Below, piece after piece: positions 16,018 to 24,009 of a stretch of DNA of 54,373 bases. Numbering within the stretch: position 1 is the first letter of the stretch; each line of letters begins with the position of its first letter. The translations under genes were made by a program, and so were the position numbers. Origin of the DNA: Levilactobacillus yonginensis (GTDB taxonomy: Bacteria; Bacillota; Bacilli; Lactobacillales; Lactobacillaceae). Under the pieces are notes generated by a model. It searched no databases, was not told the origin of the DNA, and saw only the letters and a list, made by a program, of their open reading frames with translations. The DNA lies in NCBI RefSeq assembly GCF_964065165.1, contig NZ_OZ061553.1, positions 1-54,373 of the forward strand, read 5' to 3'.

Positions 16018-16308
16018 TTAAGTTTTCAGACAGTCCCTAGGTTGATCGTTTTTTAATTTATCCGGTTTATGGGCGTTAACATAGTCAGCAAATATGTTTA
16101 AAAGCTCTTCGGTTTGTTCGACCGAGAGGTTATCAGCTTGAAAGTATTTTTCTAGCAAAGCCCCTTTTTGAATTAATCGGCGAGAACGGGCTTTGCGGGC
16201 TTGCCGATTTTCATAGTATTTAGATTGCCGTAATTTAAAATCTTCCCGCTCAATTTTTTGTTTTAAACGCGCTTGTTGCTCAACTAGTTTTTCATATTGA
16301 TTAGGCAT
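16018..16308 (-). CDS. Small mobilization-type protein, 3' end altered by IS5
   Basis: A highly charged, helical protein of about 97 residues (MPNQYEKLVEQQARLKQKIE, then RQARKARSRRLIQKGALLEKYF). It resembles the small accessory proteins often found divergent from, or beside, relaxase genes on lactobacillus plasmids. The start at 16308 has AGGTGG 9 nt upstream. The last six residues (RDCLKT) come from IS5 copy B, whose end is at 16037; the native end is lost or altered. It follows the 16328-16537 gene in the same direction, close to oriT. The family name is uncertain; the context supports a relaxosome or DNA-processing role. Confidence 0.55.
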   Translation of the reverse strand: MPNQYEKLVEQQARLKQKIEREDFKLRQSKYYENRQARKARSRRLIQKGALLEKYFQADNLSVEQTEELLNIFADYVNAHKPDKLKNDQPRDCLKT

Positions 16309-16327
16309 AGTCATTACCACCTAACTA

Positions 16328-16537
16328 TTATCGGTTATTTTGAGCTTGATTTAAAAAGGCGGCAACTTTTTTAGCAATCATTTTAATCTGTGGAGTAGTA
16401 AGTGTCCCATAATCCAAATTGGCTGATCTAATGATTTGCTTACCGAGATTTTGTTCAATTTTATTTTTTTCAGCTTTAATCTTTTGATTAAGCTGTTTTA
16501 ATTTGGCTTCTTGTTTTTCTAAGTTACTTTGAGACAT
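16328..16537 (-). CDS. Small coiled-coil mobilization-type protein (69 aa)
   Basis: The protein begins MSQSNLEKQEAKLKQLNQKI, continues as a Lys/Glu-rich helix and ends with a compact segment (DYGTLTTPQIKMIAKKVAAFLNQAQNNR). GGAGGG sits 6 nt before the ATG at 16537; the longer frame to 16576 lacks such a site. It is the gene nearest oriT on the side transcribed away from it and is followed 19 bp later by the 16308 gene. Pairs of small genes like this accompany MOBQ-type nickase genes in lactobacillus plasmids. The function is inferred from context only. Confidence 0.55.
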   Translation of the reverse strand: MSQSNLEKQEAKLKQLNQKIKAEKNKIEQNLGKQIIRSANLDYGTLTTPQIKMIAKKVAAFLNQAQNNR

Positions 16538-16682
16538 AATGATCCCTCCAATCGTATTAAAAATAATCACCGACACTATATCATACAGAGAACGTTAAAT
16601 CAAAGGATAGAAGTTGAAATAGCGAAGCGGAAGGCATACACTATAAGTAAATTTAGGGGAATCAGCAGGACGAGTGAAACGA

Positions 16683-16718
16683 GGTCAATGCGCACTTATA
16701 CATAGAATGAATTCTATG
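16683..16718 (-). other. Origin of transfer (oriT) of the pIP501/pSK41 (MOBQ) type
   Basis: On the minus strand the 8-bp inverted repeat CATAGAAT/ATTCTATG (16718-16701) is followed at once by TATAAGTGCGCATTGACC (16700-16683). An inverted repeat next to ATAAGTGCGC is the recognised oriT arrangement of the RSF1010/pIP501/pSK41 relaxase group, with nicking after the TAAGTGCGC core. No relaxase gene lies anywhere in the window. Confidence 0.75.
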
Positions 16719-16806
16719 TTGTGCTAACCCCAAAATCCTGTATTAGAAGTCGCCGATGGCGACAACAAAGTCAAGCCCATAGAATCAAAGTAAAGAGGTG
16801 ACTAAC

Positions 16807-16986
16807 ATGGCAATATTTATATCAGGTTTAACCCCTATAATCGCCGCTATCCATAAAATTAAAGATAATAAAGCTAATATAGTTGATATTTTAACTATCT
16901 TTACCCAAAATCCATCTATCTCATTATTAGTTACTCTATCAAATAATACAAATAGTAGTAATAAAAAAACACTAAAAATTTTATAA
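16807..16986 (+). CDS. Doubtful small hydrophobic reading frame
   Basis: 59 codons beginning MAIFISGLTPIIAAIHKIKD, with AGAGGTG 6 nt upstream. Relaxase genes of this plasmid type often begin MAIFH directly downstream of oriT, and this frame occupies exactly that place. The rest does not look like a relaxase and is AT-rich and low in complexity. It could be the decayed start of a lost relaxase or simply intergenic DNA. Confidence 0.25.
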   Translation: MAIFISGLTPIIAAIHKIKDNKANIVDILTIFTQNPSISLLVTLSNNTNSSNKKTLKIL

Positions 16987-17012
16987 TTTCAATTTTTCCA
17001 ATCATTTCTCTA

Positions 17013-18255
17013 CGCAAATTGCAAGAACAAGTTAGTCACTAGGACCAAATACTAATACCAAGGGATTCTCAGGGCTTGGAATTGGGTGTGATCATTGGGC
17101 TGAGCTTAGCCGCAGGCAGCAGCGAAGCACTCGGCAGGTGACCGGTAGCCGAGTTGGCGACGAGGCATGTTGTTCAGCTTGTCAGCGGTCTTAGCGACAT
17201 CAGCTGGACTAACAGCATCGAGCGACTCGCCCTTAGGGAAGTCGCGGCGAACCATGCGGTTGTGGACTTCATTAGTACCACGTTCACTGGAAGTATACGG
17301 ATGCGTAAAGTAGACCGGTGCGACTGACGCCATCACTTGAGAAAGGGTCGCAAACTCTGGGCCGTTGTCCGCAGTCACTGACTGGATAATGTCTCCGTAT
17401 TCAGCGATGATTGCTTTCATGATGTAGGCTACGGAATCGGCGTCACGGCCGTCAATCAGTCGGATAATCTGGAAGCGGGTTTGACGCTCAATCAGGGTCA
17501 TAATGACGCTCTCTTGGCCATCGCGCTTACCGACAATAGTATCAATCTCAAAGTGGCCAAATTCTTCACGTGTCGCCACTTCAGCGGGCCGTTTTTCAAT
17601 GCTTAACCCCAGCTGACGGCTGTTTTTATGAGGAGCGCGCTTGGGTAGTCGGCGACTCATCTTCTCAGCGAGATCCAAGTTACAGACCTCTAAGAGTTGT
17701 TCGTCGATGTACTTATACAACGTCTTGGTGCAGACCATCTCGTCAGGACGAAAGAGTCCCAGCGCTTTGGCTCGCCCCACAGCAACATCTGGTGCCCAGC
17801 TATCAGTCTTAAAGTGCTCAACAAAGAACGCTAAGAAGGCTAGAACCTGGTAGAACTTACAAGGACGATGACAGGCCTTACGCTTCTCGTGATACCGCCG
17901 TTCAGCGAGCTCTGCCACATAGATTTCATAGAACTTCTCCTTACCATTAACCAGCTGTTTATTGGTCACTAAGCCCCGCTTGATCTCGTTGTTTATGGTC
18001 TGCGCACTAACTCCAATCAGCTCAGCAATCTTACGACGAGAGTACCTGTCGTGATTGAAGAGGACCTCAATGTTTCCCCGCTCCTTCAAAGTTAGGTGGT
18101 GACCCTTGGGACGATTCATGGTAAGCTGTTCTTGCATCAAGACGAAGACCTCTTTCATTGTTTGTGTAGGAACTCCAATGATACTTGAAATCTACGTCTT
18201 GGTGTATTTATTTTGTCCTAAATTCTAAGTGGCTAACTTGATTATAAAATTCGCC
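17013..18255 (-). mobile_element. IS30-family element, diverged copy of the 45606 and 51185 elements
   Basis: The ends (CGCAAATTGCAAGAACAAGT and inverted GGCGAATTTTATAATCAAGT) match those of the other two copies, but the element is 1243 bp, not 1236, and its transposase differs at many residues. No 13-bp duplication flanks it, so its surroundings have been rearranged. Confidence 0.85.
17106..18158 (-). CDS. IS30-family transposase
   Basis: The full-length 350-residue protein has an N-terminal HTH (HHLTLKERGNIEVLFNHDRY, then RRKIAELIGVSAQTINNEIKRG), the IS30 core EFGHFEIDTIVGKRDG (first Asp), SVTADNGPEFATLSQV (second Asp) and SSERGTNEVHNRMVRRDFPKG (Glu). All catalytic residues are present. 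It is clearly related to, but diverged from, the proteins at 45703-46755 and 51271-52323, so it arrived separately or earlier. The start could lie at either of the Met residues 1 or 8. Confidence 0.9.
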   Translation of the reverse strand: MKEVFVLMQEQLTMNRPKGHHLTLKERGNIEVLFNHDRYSRRKIAELIGVSAQTINNEIKRGLVTNKQLVNGKEKFYEIYVAELAERRYHEKRKACHRPCKFYQVLAFLAFFVEHFKTDSWAPDVAVGRAKALGLFRPDEMVCTKTLYKYIDEQLLEVCNLDLAEKMSRRLPKRAPHKNSRQLGLSIEKRPAEVATREEFGHFEIDTIVGKRDGQESVIMTLIERQTRFQIIRLIDGRDADSVAYIMKAIIAEYGDIIQSVTADNGPEFATLSQVMASVAPVYFTHPYTSSERGTNEVHNRMVRRDFPKGESLDAVSPADVAKTADKLNNMPRRQLGYRSPAECFAAACG

Positions 18256-18557
18256 ACACAGAATTAAGCGAGAATACCAGAGATAAGGTAAATAAGTATT
18301 CAATTAATTGAACTTGCCACCCCCGTATATTAGTTGTCTTTTTAGCTCGGTTATGTATCCAGCATGATTTATAGCTGGAGAAAACGATCCAGATATTTAA
18401 AATAGATAAAGAAAATTCAGAAATCACTTTTAAAGTTGGCGGTGTCTGTGTTTCGAATAAGTAACTAAATGTGACAACTTATCGTTACTTGAATATTTTT
18501 GATTAGTTTGCTAGCATATAAGAAGTATTATTAAAACATGAATAAATAAATCAGTTG

Positions 18558-18618
18558 ACGTAAGCTCAAGGTGTTCTCTTTCAGGGGTGTGTAAGAGGTA
18601 TCTGGGTTTACGTTTTTT
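18558..18618 (+). ncRNA. Leader hairpin/terminator before antiporter 1
   Basis: ACGTAA (18558-18563) pairs with TTACGT (18608-18613), followed by a T run. An inner stem CTCTT/AAGAG (18576-18580 with 18593-18597) displays the loop TCAGGGGTGTGT. The same layout occurs before the second antiporter (33072-33130) with different stem bases. It lies directly before the ribosome binding site. The 300 bp between the IS30 end at 18255 and this leader shows no gene. Confidence 0.5.
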
Positions 18619-18636
18619 GTATGAGGAGGTTTTTGT

Positions 18637-19791
18637 TTGGAATTTTTAGGTACCTTGGTGATCATCTTGATTACAACTAGTCTATTTGGCCATCTAGCCT
18701 CTAGGGTTGGTATCCCAGCAGTGATCGGTCAATTATTTGTTGGAATTATTCTTGGCCCTGTGTTGTTGAATTGGGTTCACGCCAATGATTTCATCCATAT
18801 TTTTTCAGAGATTGGGGTTATCATCTTAATGTTTATCGCCGGACTTGAGAGTGATCTTACATTGCTTAAAAAATATTTGCGTCCTAGCATAATTGTCGCG
18901 TTGTTAGGAGTTTTGATTCCGATGGTACTGATCTATCCAGTTGGTATTGTTTTTGGCTTGACACAATTTGAAAGCTTGTTTTTGAGCGTTATTTTTGCCG
19001 CAACGTCGGTTTCAATTTCAGTTGCTGTCATGAAAGAACTAAATTTACTTGATAGTAAGAGCGGTTCAACAGTCCTCGGTGCCGCGGTGGTTGACGATGT
19101 GCTAGCTGTCGTTTTACTTAGCATTATGGTCAGTTTAATAGGTACAAAGGCTGGTACGGATACCCAGATACCGCTAGCTCTGACTTTTTTAGAGCAGCTA
19201 ATTTACTTTGCCGCAATTTATTTCGTGATGCGTTTTATCGCCCCTCTCCTCGCTAGACTAGGCACCAAATTATTGAATCCAGTGGGACCTACTATAATGG
19301 CGATGATTTTGTGTTTTGGTATGGCATATATTGCAGATCTGATTGGACTGAGTGCAGTGATTGGGGCCTTTTTTGCAGGAATTGCGATTGCACAAACTCA
19401 TGTAGCTCATGAAGTTGATCAAAGTATCGAACCAATCGGTTATGCGATTTTCATTCCTGTATTCTTCGTTTCAATTGGTTTAAATATGTCACTAGCTGGC
19501 ATAGAACACGATTTGTTATTAATTATCGTATTGACGATTGTGGCAACACTGACAAAACTATTAGGAGCGGGAAGTGGGGCTAAATGGGCCGGATTCAGTT
19601 CGAATGAAGCTTACCTCGTTGGTGCGGGGATGGTCTCGCGTGGGGAAATGGCCTTGATTATCGCTCAAATAGGCTACCAATCCAAACTAATCAGTGATGA
19701 TTACTATTCGGCAATTATCACTGCCATTATCCTAACAACGTTATTAGCACCATTACTACTCAAACATGCGGCTCGTCATATAAACTACTAA
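18637..19791 (+). CDS. Cation:proton antiporter (CPA2 family, NapA/KefB-like)
   Basis: The 384-residue membrane protein has about 12-13 helices. It shows VGIPAVIGQLFVGIILGPVL in helix 2, EIGVIILMFIAGLESDL in helix 4, the unwound-helix region ATSVSISVAVMKEL and the paired acidic motif GAAVVDDVLAVVLLS (two Asp, the cation/proton-binding signature of electrogenic CPA2 members). It should exchange Na+ or K+ for protons and help with salt, pH or acid stress. There is no C-terminal TrkA-N domain. The start is the TTG at 18637, with GAGGAGG 7 nt upstream. It is followed 122 bp later by a ClC gene. A paralogue with very similar motifs lies at 33152-34330. Confidence 0.9.
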   Translation: MEFLGTLVIILITTSLFGHLASRVGIPAVIGQLFVGIILGPVLLNWVHANDFIHIFSEIGVIILMFIAGLESDLTLLKKYLRPSIIVALLGVLIPMVLIYPVGIVFGLTQFESLFLSVIFAATSVSISVAVMKELNLLDSKSGSTVLGAAVVDDVLAVVLLSIMVSLIGTKAGTDTQIPLALTFLEQLIYFAAIYFVMRFIAPLLARLGTKLLNPVGPTIMAMILCFGMAYIADLIGLSAVIGAFFAGIAIAQTHVAHEVDQSIEPIGYAIFIPVFFVSIGLNMSLAGIEHDLLLIIVLTIVATLTKLLGAGSGAKWAGFSSNEAYLVGAGMVSRGEMALIIAQIGYQSKLISDDYYSAIITAIILTTLLAPLLLKHAARHINY

Positions 19792-19913
19792 AACATCTTA
19801 GCGGTATGACACCCCTTCTCTGTGAAAAGTAACTACTAGATTTCATCGAGATATTGCCTAGTTTAATTAAGCACTAAATTATATAATATTGGTTATAATG
19901 GAGGATTAGTTAT

Positions 19914-21521
19914 TTGATACAGCTTGTAAAAGAAAAATTTGACGTTACTCGTTTGCGATTTGTTTTACTCGGCCTGCTTGTGGGTTTAATGAGTGGCACC
20001 GTTGTTAGCTTATTTCGCTATTGTATTGAGATAGGGCTGCACTATAGTCGATTGGTATATAGATACTTACGAATCGCGCCATTTGTTTGGTGGGAATGGG
20101 CATTGTTGATTGGCATCAACCTTGGTTTAGCTTTAATTGTGGCTCGACTTCTCAAGAGAGAACCTTATATCTCTGGTTCCGGAATTCCGCAAGTTGAAGG
20201 TCAATTGGCTGGCGAATTGGAAATGCACTGGTGGTCAATTCTTTGGCGAAAATTTATCGGTGGTATTCTGGCATTGGGACCTGGATTATTTCTCGGACGA
20301 GAAGGACCGTCGATTCAATTAGGTGCGTCAGTTGGTCAAGGTTTCGCTGCTGGGTTTAAGTTATCAGGAACTGATCGCCGACTGCTAATTGCATCAGGCG
20401 CCGCTGCTGGATTAGCAGCGGCGTTTAATGCTCCCATTGCTGGAACTCTATTTGTCTTAGAAGAGATTTACCATAATTTTTCACCGCTGGTTTGGTTAAC
20501 AGCATTAGCCGGAGCAATTGGTTCAAATTTTATCTCGCTGAATGTTTTCGGACTTGTTCCCGTGTTACATTTAAATTATTCACGTAGTTTACCAGTATCA
20601 AATTATTGGCACTTAATTTTACTCGGCATTGTTTTGGGATTGTTTGGTTACTTATATCAACGGGTCTTGTTAGTTATGCCTCGGTGGTATCATCAACTGA
20701 CACATTTGCCACGCCCAATACAAGGTATCGTACCATTTCTGCTGGTAATCTTAGTTGGTTACTTTTCGCCAAATTTACTCGGTGGTGGTAATGGATTAAT
20801 TGTTGGATTTGGCCAGTATGTTCCACCTTTGTTTGTACTAATTGCAATTTTTATTATACGATTCGTCTTTTCAATGATTTCATATGGTTCCGGATTACCT
20901 GGCGGTATTTTTTTGCCGATTCTTTCTTTAGGTGCTGTGATTGGTGCGGTTTATGGCGTCTTAATGAATCAATTAGGATTATTATCGCATGTCTATATCA
21001 TGAACCTAATCATTTTTTCCATGGCCGGTTACTTTGCTGGAATTGGAAAAGCTCCCTTCACAGCTATCTTGCTGGTAACAGAAATGGTTGGCAATTTAAC
21101 ACATTTAATGCCATTAGCAGTCATATCGCTAACTGCTTACCTTGTTGTTGATTTATTAGGCGGTGCACCAATCTATGAAGCATTGCTTAAGCAGATGACA
21201 ATGCCTAAAACTGTTCAGCAACTTCATCGACCTGATCATTTGGAAATACCGGTTTTCTTTGGCAGTCCCTTAAACGGCAAAATGGTCCAAGACATGCCAT
21301 GGCCTAAAGAAGCACTGCTCATTGGAATCCGGCGTGGTGAACAAGAAGTGATTCCACATGGTGACACCTTGATTCATGAAGGTGATACGTTAGTACTGTT
21401 AACTGATACAACCCAACGAACCCGAGTTAAACAACGGATTGATGCATTATTAGCAACTTTAGAAAAAAACACCGAGACTAAGTTAATAGGCAAATTGGTC
21501 TATCATAATAATAAATATTAG
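19914..21521 (+). CDS. ClC chloride channel/transporter with TrkA-C domain
   Basis: The 535-residue protein has the ClC selectivity-filter motifs GSGIPQVEG (about residues 90-98), GREGPSIQLGA (about 127-137, holding the gating Glu) and GSGLPGGIFLPILSLGA. The proton-path Glu is in TLFVLEEIYHNFSPL. With both glutamates present it is more likely a Cl-/H+ exchanger than a passive channel. Residues ~440-520 form a cytoplasmic TrkA-C-like regulatory domain (PVFFGSPLNGKMVQDMPWPKEALLIGIRRG). Start TTG at 19914, with GGAGGA 8 nt upstream. With the preceding antiporter it forms a likely acid and salt tolerance pair. About 110 bp of AT-rich DNA with a possible TATAAT-like box separates them. Confidence 0.92.
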   Translation: MIQLVKEKFDVTRLRFVLLGLLVGLMSGTVVSLFRYCIEIGLHYSRLVYRYLRIAPFVWWEWALLIGINLGLALIVARLLKREPYISGSGIPQVEGQLAGELEMHWWSILWRKFIGGILALGPGLFLGREGPSIQLGASVGQGFAAGFKLSGTDRRLLIASGAAAGLAAAFNAPIAGTLFVLEEIYHNFSPLVWLTALAGAIGSNFISLNVFGLVPVLHLNYSRSLPVSNYWHLILLGIVLGLFGYLYQRVLLVMPRWYHQLTHLPRPIQGIVPFLLVILVGYFSPNLLGGGNGLIVGFGQYVPPLFVLIAIFIIRFVFSMISYGSGLPGGIFLPILSLGAVIGAVYGVLMNQLGLLSHVYIMNLIIFSMAGYFAGIGKAPFTAILLVTEMVGNLTHLMPLAVISLTAYLVVDLLGGAPIYEALLKQMTMPKTVQQLHRPDHLEIPVFFGSPLNGKMVQDMPWPKEALLIGIRRGEQEVIPHGDTLIHEGDTLVLLTDTTQRTRVKQRIDALLATLEKNTETKLIGKLVYHNNKY

Positions 21522-21697
21522 ATTAAGTGGGTCCGTTGCCAGACATAAACATATTGGGAAACTATATACAAATACGGCGAAGTACGAAAAACGCTGAAAA
21601 AGAATTAGTTGAACCTATTTTTGAAAAATACAAAGATAAATAATAAGCTGAAAATGCCTTGCTACCCAATTTTTCATAGTCATGCTATAATGAAAAA

Positions 21698-21815
21698 GAA
21701 AAAGGAAGTCCCACGTGAACAGGACTTCCCGTGTAGAGCCGTTAAAGACGGTGGCAGATATTAAAACAACACTAGTTCGCCCCATAACCGGTCAAAGTTA
21801 TGTGGGGCGGCTTTT
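21698..21815 (+). ncRNA. Antisense RNA of type I toxin-antitoxin module 1
   Basis: The extended -10 box TGCTATAAT (to 21691) starts a plus-strand transcript. It has a GGAAGTCC/GGACTTCC hairpin, an AGCCGT/ACGGT hairpin and a perfect terminator (CGCCCCATAAC with GTTATGTGGGGCG, then TTTTT, 21779-21815). It runs toward and overlaps the 3' end of the convergent toxin gene, as in TxpA/RatA and BsrG/SR4 systems. The homologous RNA at 25575-25699 has compensating base changes in the first hairpin. Confidence 0.7.
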
Positions 21816-21905
21816 TCATTTGTGGTGTTTGTCGATATAGCTGAGTAGCGCGATTAAAAACGTGCCAAACAGCAACATCAACGAGAGTGTCTGAAAGACG
21901 CTCAT
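21816..21905 (-). CDS. Type I toxin, holin-like TxpA/BsrG-type peptide 1
   Basis: The 29-residue peptide begins MSVFQTLSLMLLFGTFLIAL and ends SYIDKHHK: a short leader, one membrane helix and a charged tail. This is the pattern of the putative holin-like toxins of Bacillus and lactobacilli (compare the sister peptide at 25688-25792). AGGAAGG at 21917-21923 precedes the ATG. A TATAAT promoter lies at 22009-22004 on the minus strand. The toxin would insert in the membrane when the unstable antisense RNA is lost, ensuring plasmid retention. Too short for ordinary gene callers. Confidence 0.75.
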   Translation of the reverse strand: MSVFQTLSLMLLFGTFLIALLSYIDKHHK

Positions 21906-22202
21906 TGACTGTGAAGCCTTCCTGAAGATTATTCCATGTTCCCATGAGCCTCACCTCGCAAGGGAAAAGACAATCATTGCCATTAAAGCTTCTTGCTTAA
22001 TCTATTATACAGAAACTTTGACGAGGAAACCAAATTTCATCTTAATATTGTTATCAACTGTTTCAGTGAAAGTTGCGCTTAATAAGGTATTTTTGTTTAA
22101 TACTACGATCAAAGTTTAGCAGCAACTAAAAACAGCTTAAAATCTCTTTGTCGGTAGCAACCAGAGCTTATTTGTATAATTCTTTAAGCTTTTTTATTTA
22201 AT

Positions 22203-23357
22203 TCAACTTTTAACAACTTCAAATATCTCTGCCAACCATTCTTTAGCAATTTTTTCTCTGTCGTTTTCATTTAATTCAACAATTCCCTGATTTTCTTCAC
22301 CTGAAATGTCTTTTTGTAGTATAACTGCCATTTCAGCCTGTGTTAATTGGACGTAGGAAGCTAATGTTGATATAGAGTATGTGAAATTAATTGCGTTCCC
22401 TGAATTTGCTAGAATAACAGTCCTATTGCTTTTAGTTTTTAAAATTTTATACCCACCATTGTGTCCATAGTGGGGTAATTTGTTGATCATTTGACTATTT
22501 TTAAAAGTATCGTCCGCTGAAGTTACAGAAAAGCTATATAAAGTATGTTTCAAATCCAATTTTTTTAGTTGAAGAGTATCAATAGACTTCTCTCCATTAG
22601 CTATATACACAATATCAACGTCAATTAGCTCAGTATATATATCATTAGTTATTTGGTACCCATGGGCTAATGCGTTAGCTAATCGTATTGCCCTTTTATC
22701 AGCAACTATGACTATTGCACCACGTTTTCTTAAATTACCCGCTATACTGGAGCCAACTTTACCATAGCCAATAACTAGTACTTTCTTGCCTAAAAGCGTC
22801 GTTCCATAATCTGCTAAAAAGATTTCGGATTTGACTACAATCTCATGTCCAACCAAAAAATCTTCCTCAATTTTTAAAGAACTTCTTGCCACTGATAGTA
22901 TTGGGACTGATATTGAATTATTGGACAGCTTATCTTCATACTTTTGGTAGCCATTTTCCGTATCCTCGATTATTTTAACCAATTGACCTTTAAACTGTTT
23001 CTGAATGTCACTTAATCTTGGTACAAAATACCCACCAATATCAATAATTGCAAACGTGTCCTGTCCGACAATTTCCTTTATCAAGTTAGGTGTATCAACG
23101 CCTGCTAATTCTTTACTAGAAACATCTAATATTGTACAAGTCTTTGATAAATGTTTAAGGACTTTACGATCAATACTTTTGGGCTTGGGTATAAAGTACA
23201 CTTCGTAGTGTTCACATAAATAGTCTATAAAATCCAAACTGTTAATCACGGCGTGCTCTACGACAAGGATTTTTTGGGGATCAGACTGCCCTTTATTAAA
23301 AAGCGCAGCGACTTTTTCGAAATACGATTTATCTAATAGATACTCATTATGTCTCAT
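22203..23357 (-). CDS. Adenosylhomocysteinase-like NAD-binding protein
   Basis: The 384-residue protein resembles S-adenosylhomocysteine hydrolase: an N-terminal catalytic-like part (VKIIEDTENGYQKYED) followed by a Rossmann NAD-binding domain (LLGKKVLVIGYGKVGSSIAGNLRKRGAIVIVADK, about residues 185-220). It is shorter than true SAHH (about 430 residues), lacks its C-terminal Lys-Tyr NAD clamp and diverges at the substrate residues, so the substrate may not be SAH. It is the last gene of an overlapping three-gene operon with an HD hydrolase (10-bp overlap) and a DHA2 exporter. AT-rich codon use differs from the cysteine operon. The specific reaction is unknown. Confidence 0.65.
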   Translation of the reverse strand: MRHNEYLLDKSYFEKVAALFNKGQSDPQKILVVEHAVINSLDFIDYLCEHYEVYFIPKPKSIDRKVLKHLSKTCTILDVSSKELAGVDTPNLIKEIVGQDTFAIIDIGGYFVPRLSDIQKQFKGQLVKIIEDTENGYQKYEDKLSNNSISVPILSVARSSLKIEEDFLVGHEIVVKSEIFLADYGTTLLGKKVLVIGYGKVGSSIAGNLRKRGAIVIVADKRAIRLANALAHGYQITNDIYTELIDVDIVYIANGEKSIDTLQLKKLDLKHTLYSFSVTSADDTFKNSQMINKLPHYGHNGGYKILKTKSNRTVILANSGNAINFTYSISTLASYVQLTQAEMAVILQKDISGEENQGIVELNENDREKIAKEWLAEIFEVVKS

Positions 23358-24009
23358 CTTTTACACCTGTTTCCATTTGGAATTCAGATAAGAAATCACG
23401 CATATACTTTGTTCGACGACTGGCTTCTTGCTTTCCCGTTCTGGTATTCATTGAACTTGCTAATTTCAGTAGCTTTTCATAAAAGTGATTGATGGTTGTA
23501 CTTTTGTGATGGCGATAATCATCGTGTGTTTTGATTTCCTTCACTGATATTTTGGGATCGTATATTTCCTGTCCAGCGTGCCCGCCGTAAGCAAATGCAC
23601 GTGCTATGCCGATTGCACCTAGTGCATCAAGTCTATCAGCGTCCTGAACACATTTACCTTCGTTAGAAAGCTGGTAATGGTGTTCAATGTTGTCAGAATA
23701 TGACATATGTTGGATAATATCTAAAATGTCTTCTCTAGCCGGAGTTGCAATATTCTCATGGCTAAGTATAATTCGTACTTCTCTCAGTCTATTCTTTTTA
23801 TCTGCAGTGACTTTTTCGTCTATGGTGTCATGCAAATAGCTAGCTGCTTTCACAACATACAGACCAATATCAGTTTCATCTTTTTTAAAATCTTCTGTAT
23901 ATATTTTCTGAGCTAACTTAGCCACTCTTTGGGCATGAAGAAAATCATGCCCAGTTGGATCAAAGGCCATATTTTCTTTAGAAAATGATTTTATATCATC
24001 TAAACTCAT
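23347..24009 (-). CDS. HD-domain phosphohydrolase (YedJ/YpgQ-like)
   Basis: The 220-residue protein has the HD superfamily metal motif: HDFLHAQRVAKLA (first His), SYLHDTIDEK (His-Asp) and CVQDADRLDALGAIGIARAF (final Asp). This matches the small YedJ/YpgQ/YfbR-like group that hydrolyses nucleotides or phosphoesters. Residues 150-220 are helical. It overlaps both neighbours (1 bp with the exporter, 10 bp with the SAHH-like gene), so the three are translationally coupled. The combination suggests processing and export of a nucleoside-like compound, or protection against one, but this is inference. Confidence 0.8.
   Translation of the reverse strand: MSLDDIKSFSKENMAFDPTGHDFLHAQRVAKLAQKIYTEDFKKDETDIGLYVVKAASYLHDTIDEKVTADKKNRLREVRIILSHENIATPAREDILDIIQHMSYSDNIEHHYQLSNEGKCVQDADRLDALGAIGIARAFAYGGHAGQEIYDPKISVKEIKTHDDYRHHKSTTINHFYEKLLKLASSMNTRTGKQEASRRTKYMRDFLSEFQMETGVKDET

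Larger units (their letters stand above)
15186..16037 (-). mobile_element. IS5-family (IS427-group) element, copy B
   Basis: 852 bp, inverted relative to the copy at 6373-7224, with the same ends and TA on both sides. It separates the cysteine-operon promoter region from the mobilization genes. Confidence 0.9.

Noticed and set aside
18242..18427. 61-codon minus-strand frame beside the IS30 copy
   Set aside because: It begins inside the 300-bp spacer and ends at the IS edge, with AT-rich, low-information sequence.
21590..21645. Possible C-terminal gene remnant (NAEKELVEPIFEKYKDK)
   Set aside because: Too short and unmatched to any family; no supporting upstream frame.
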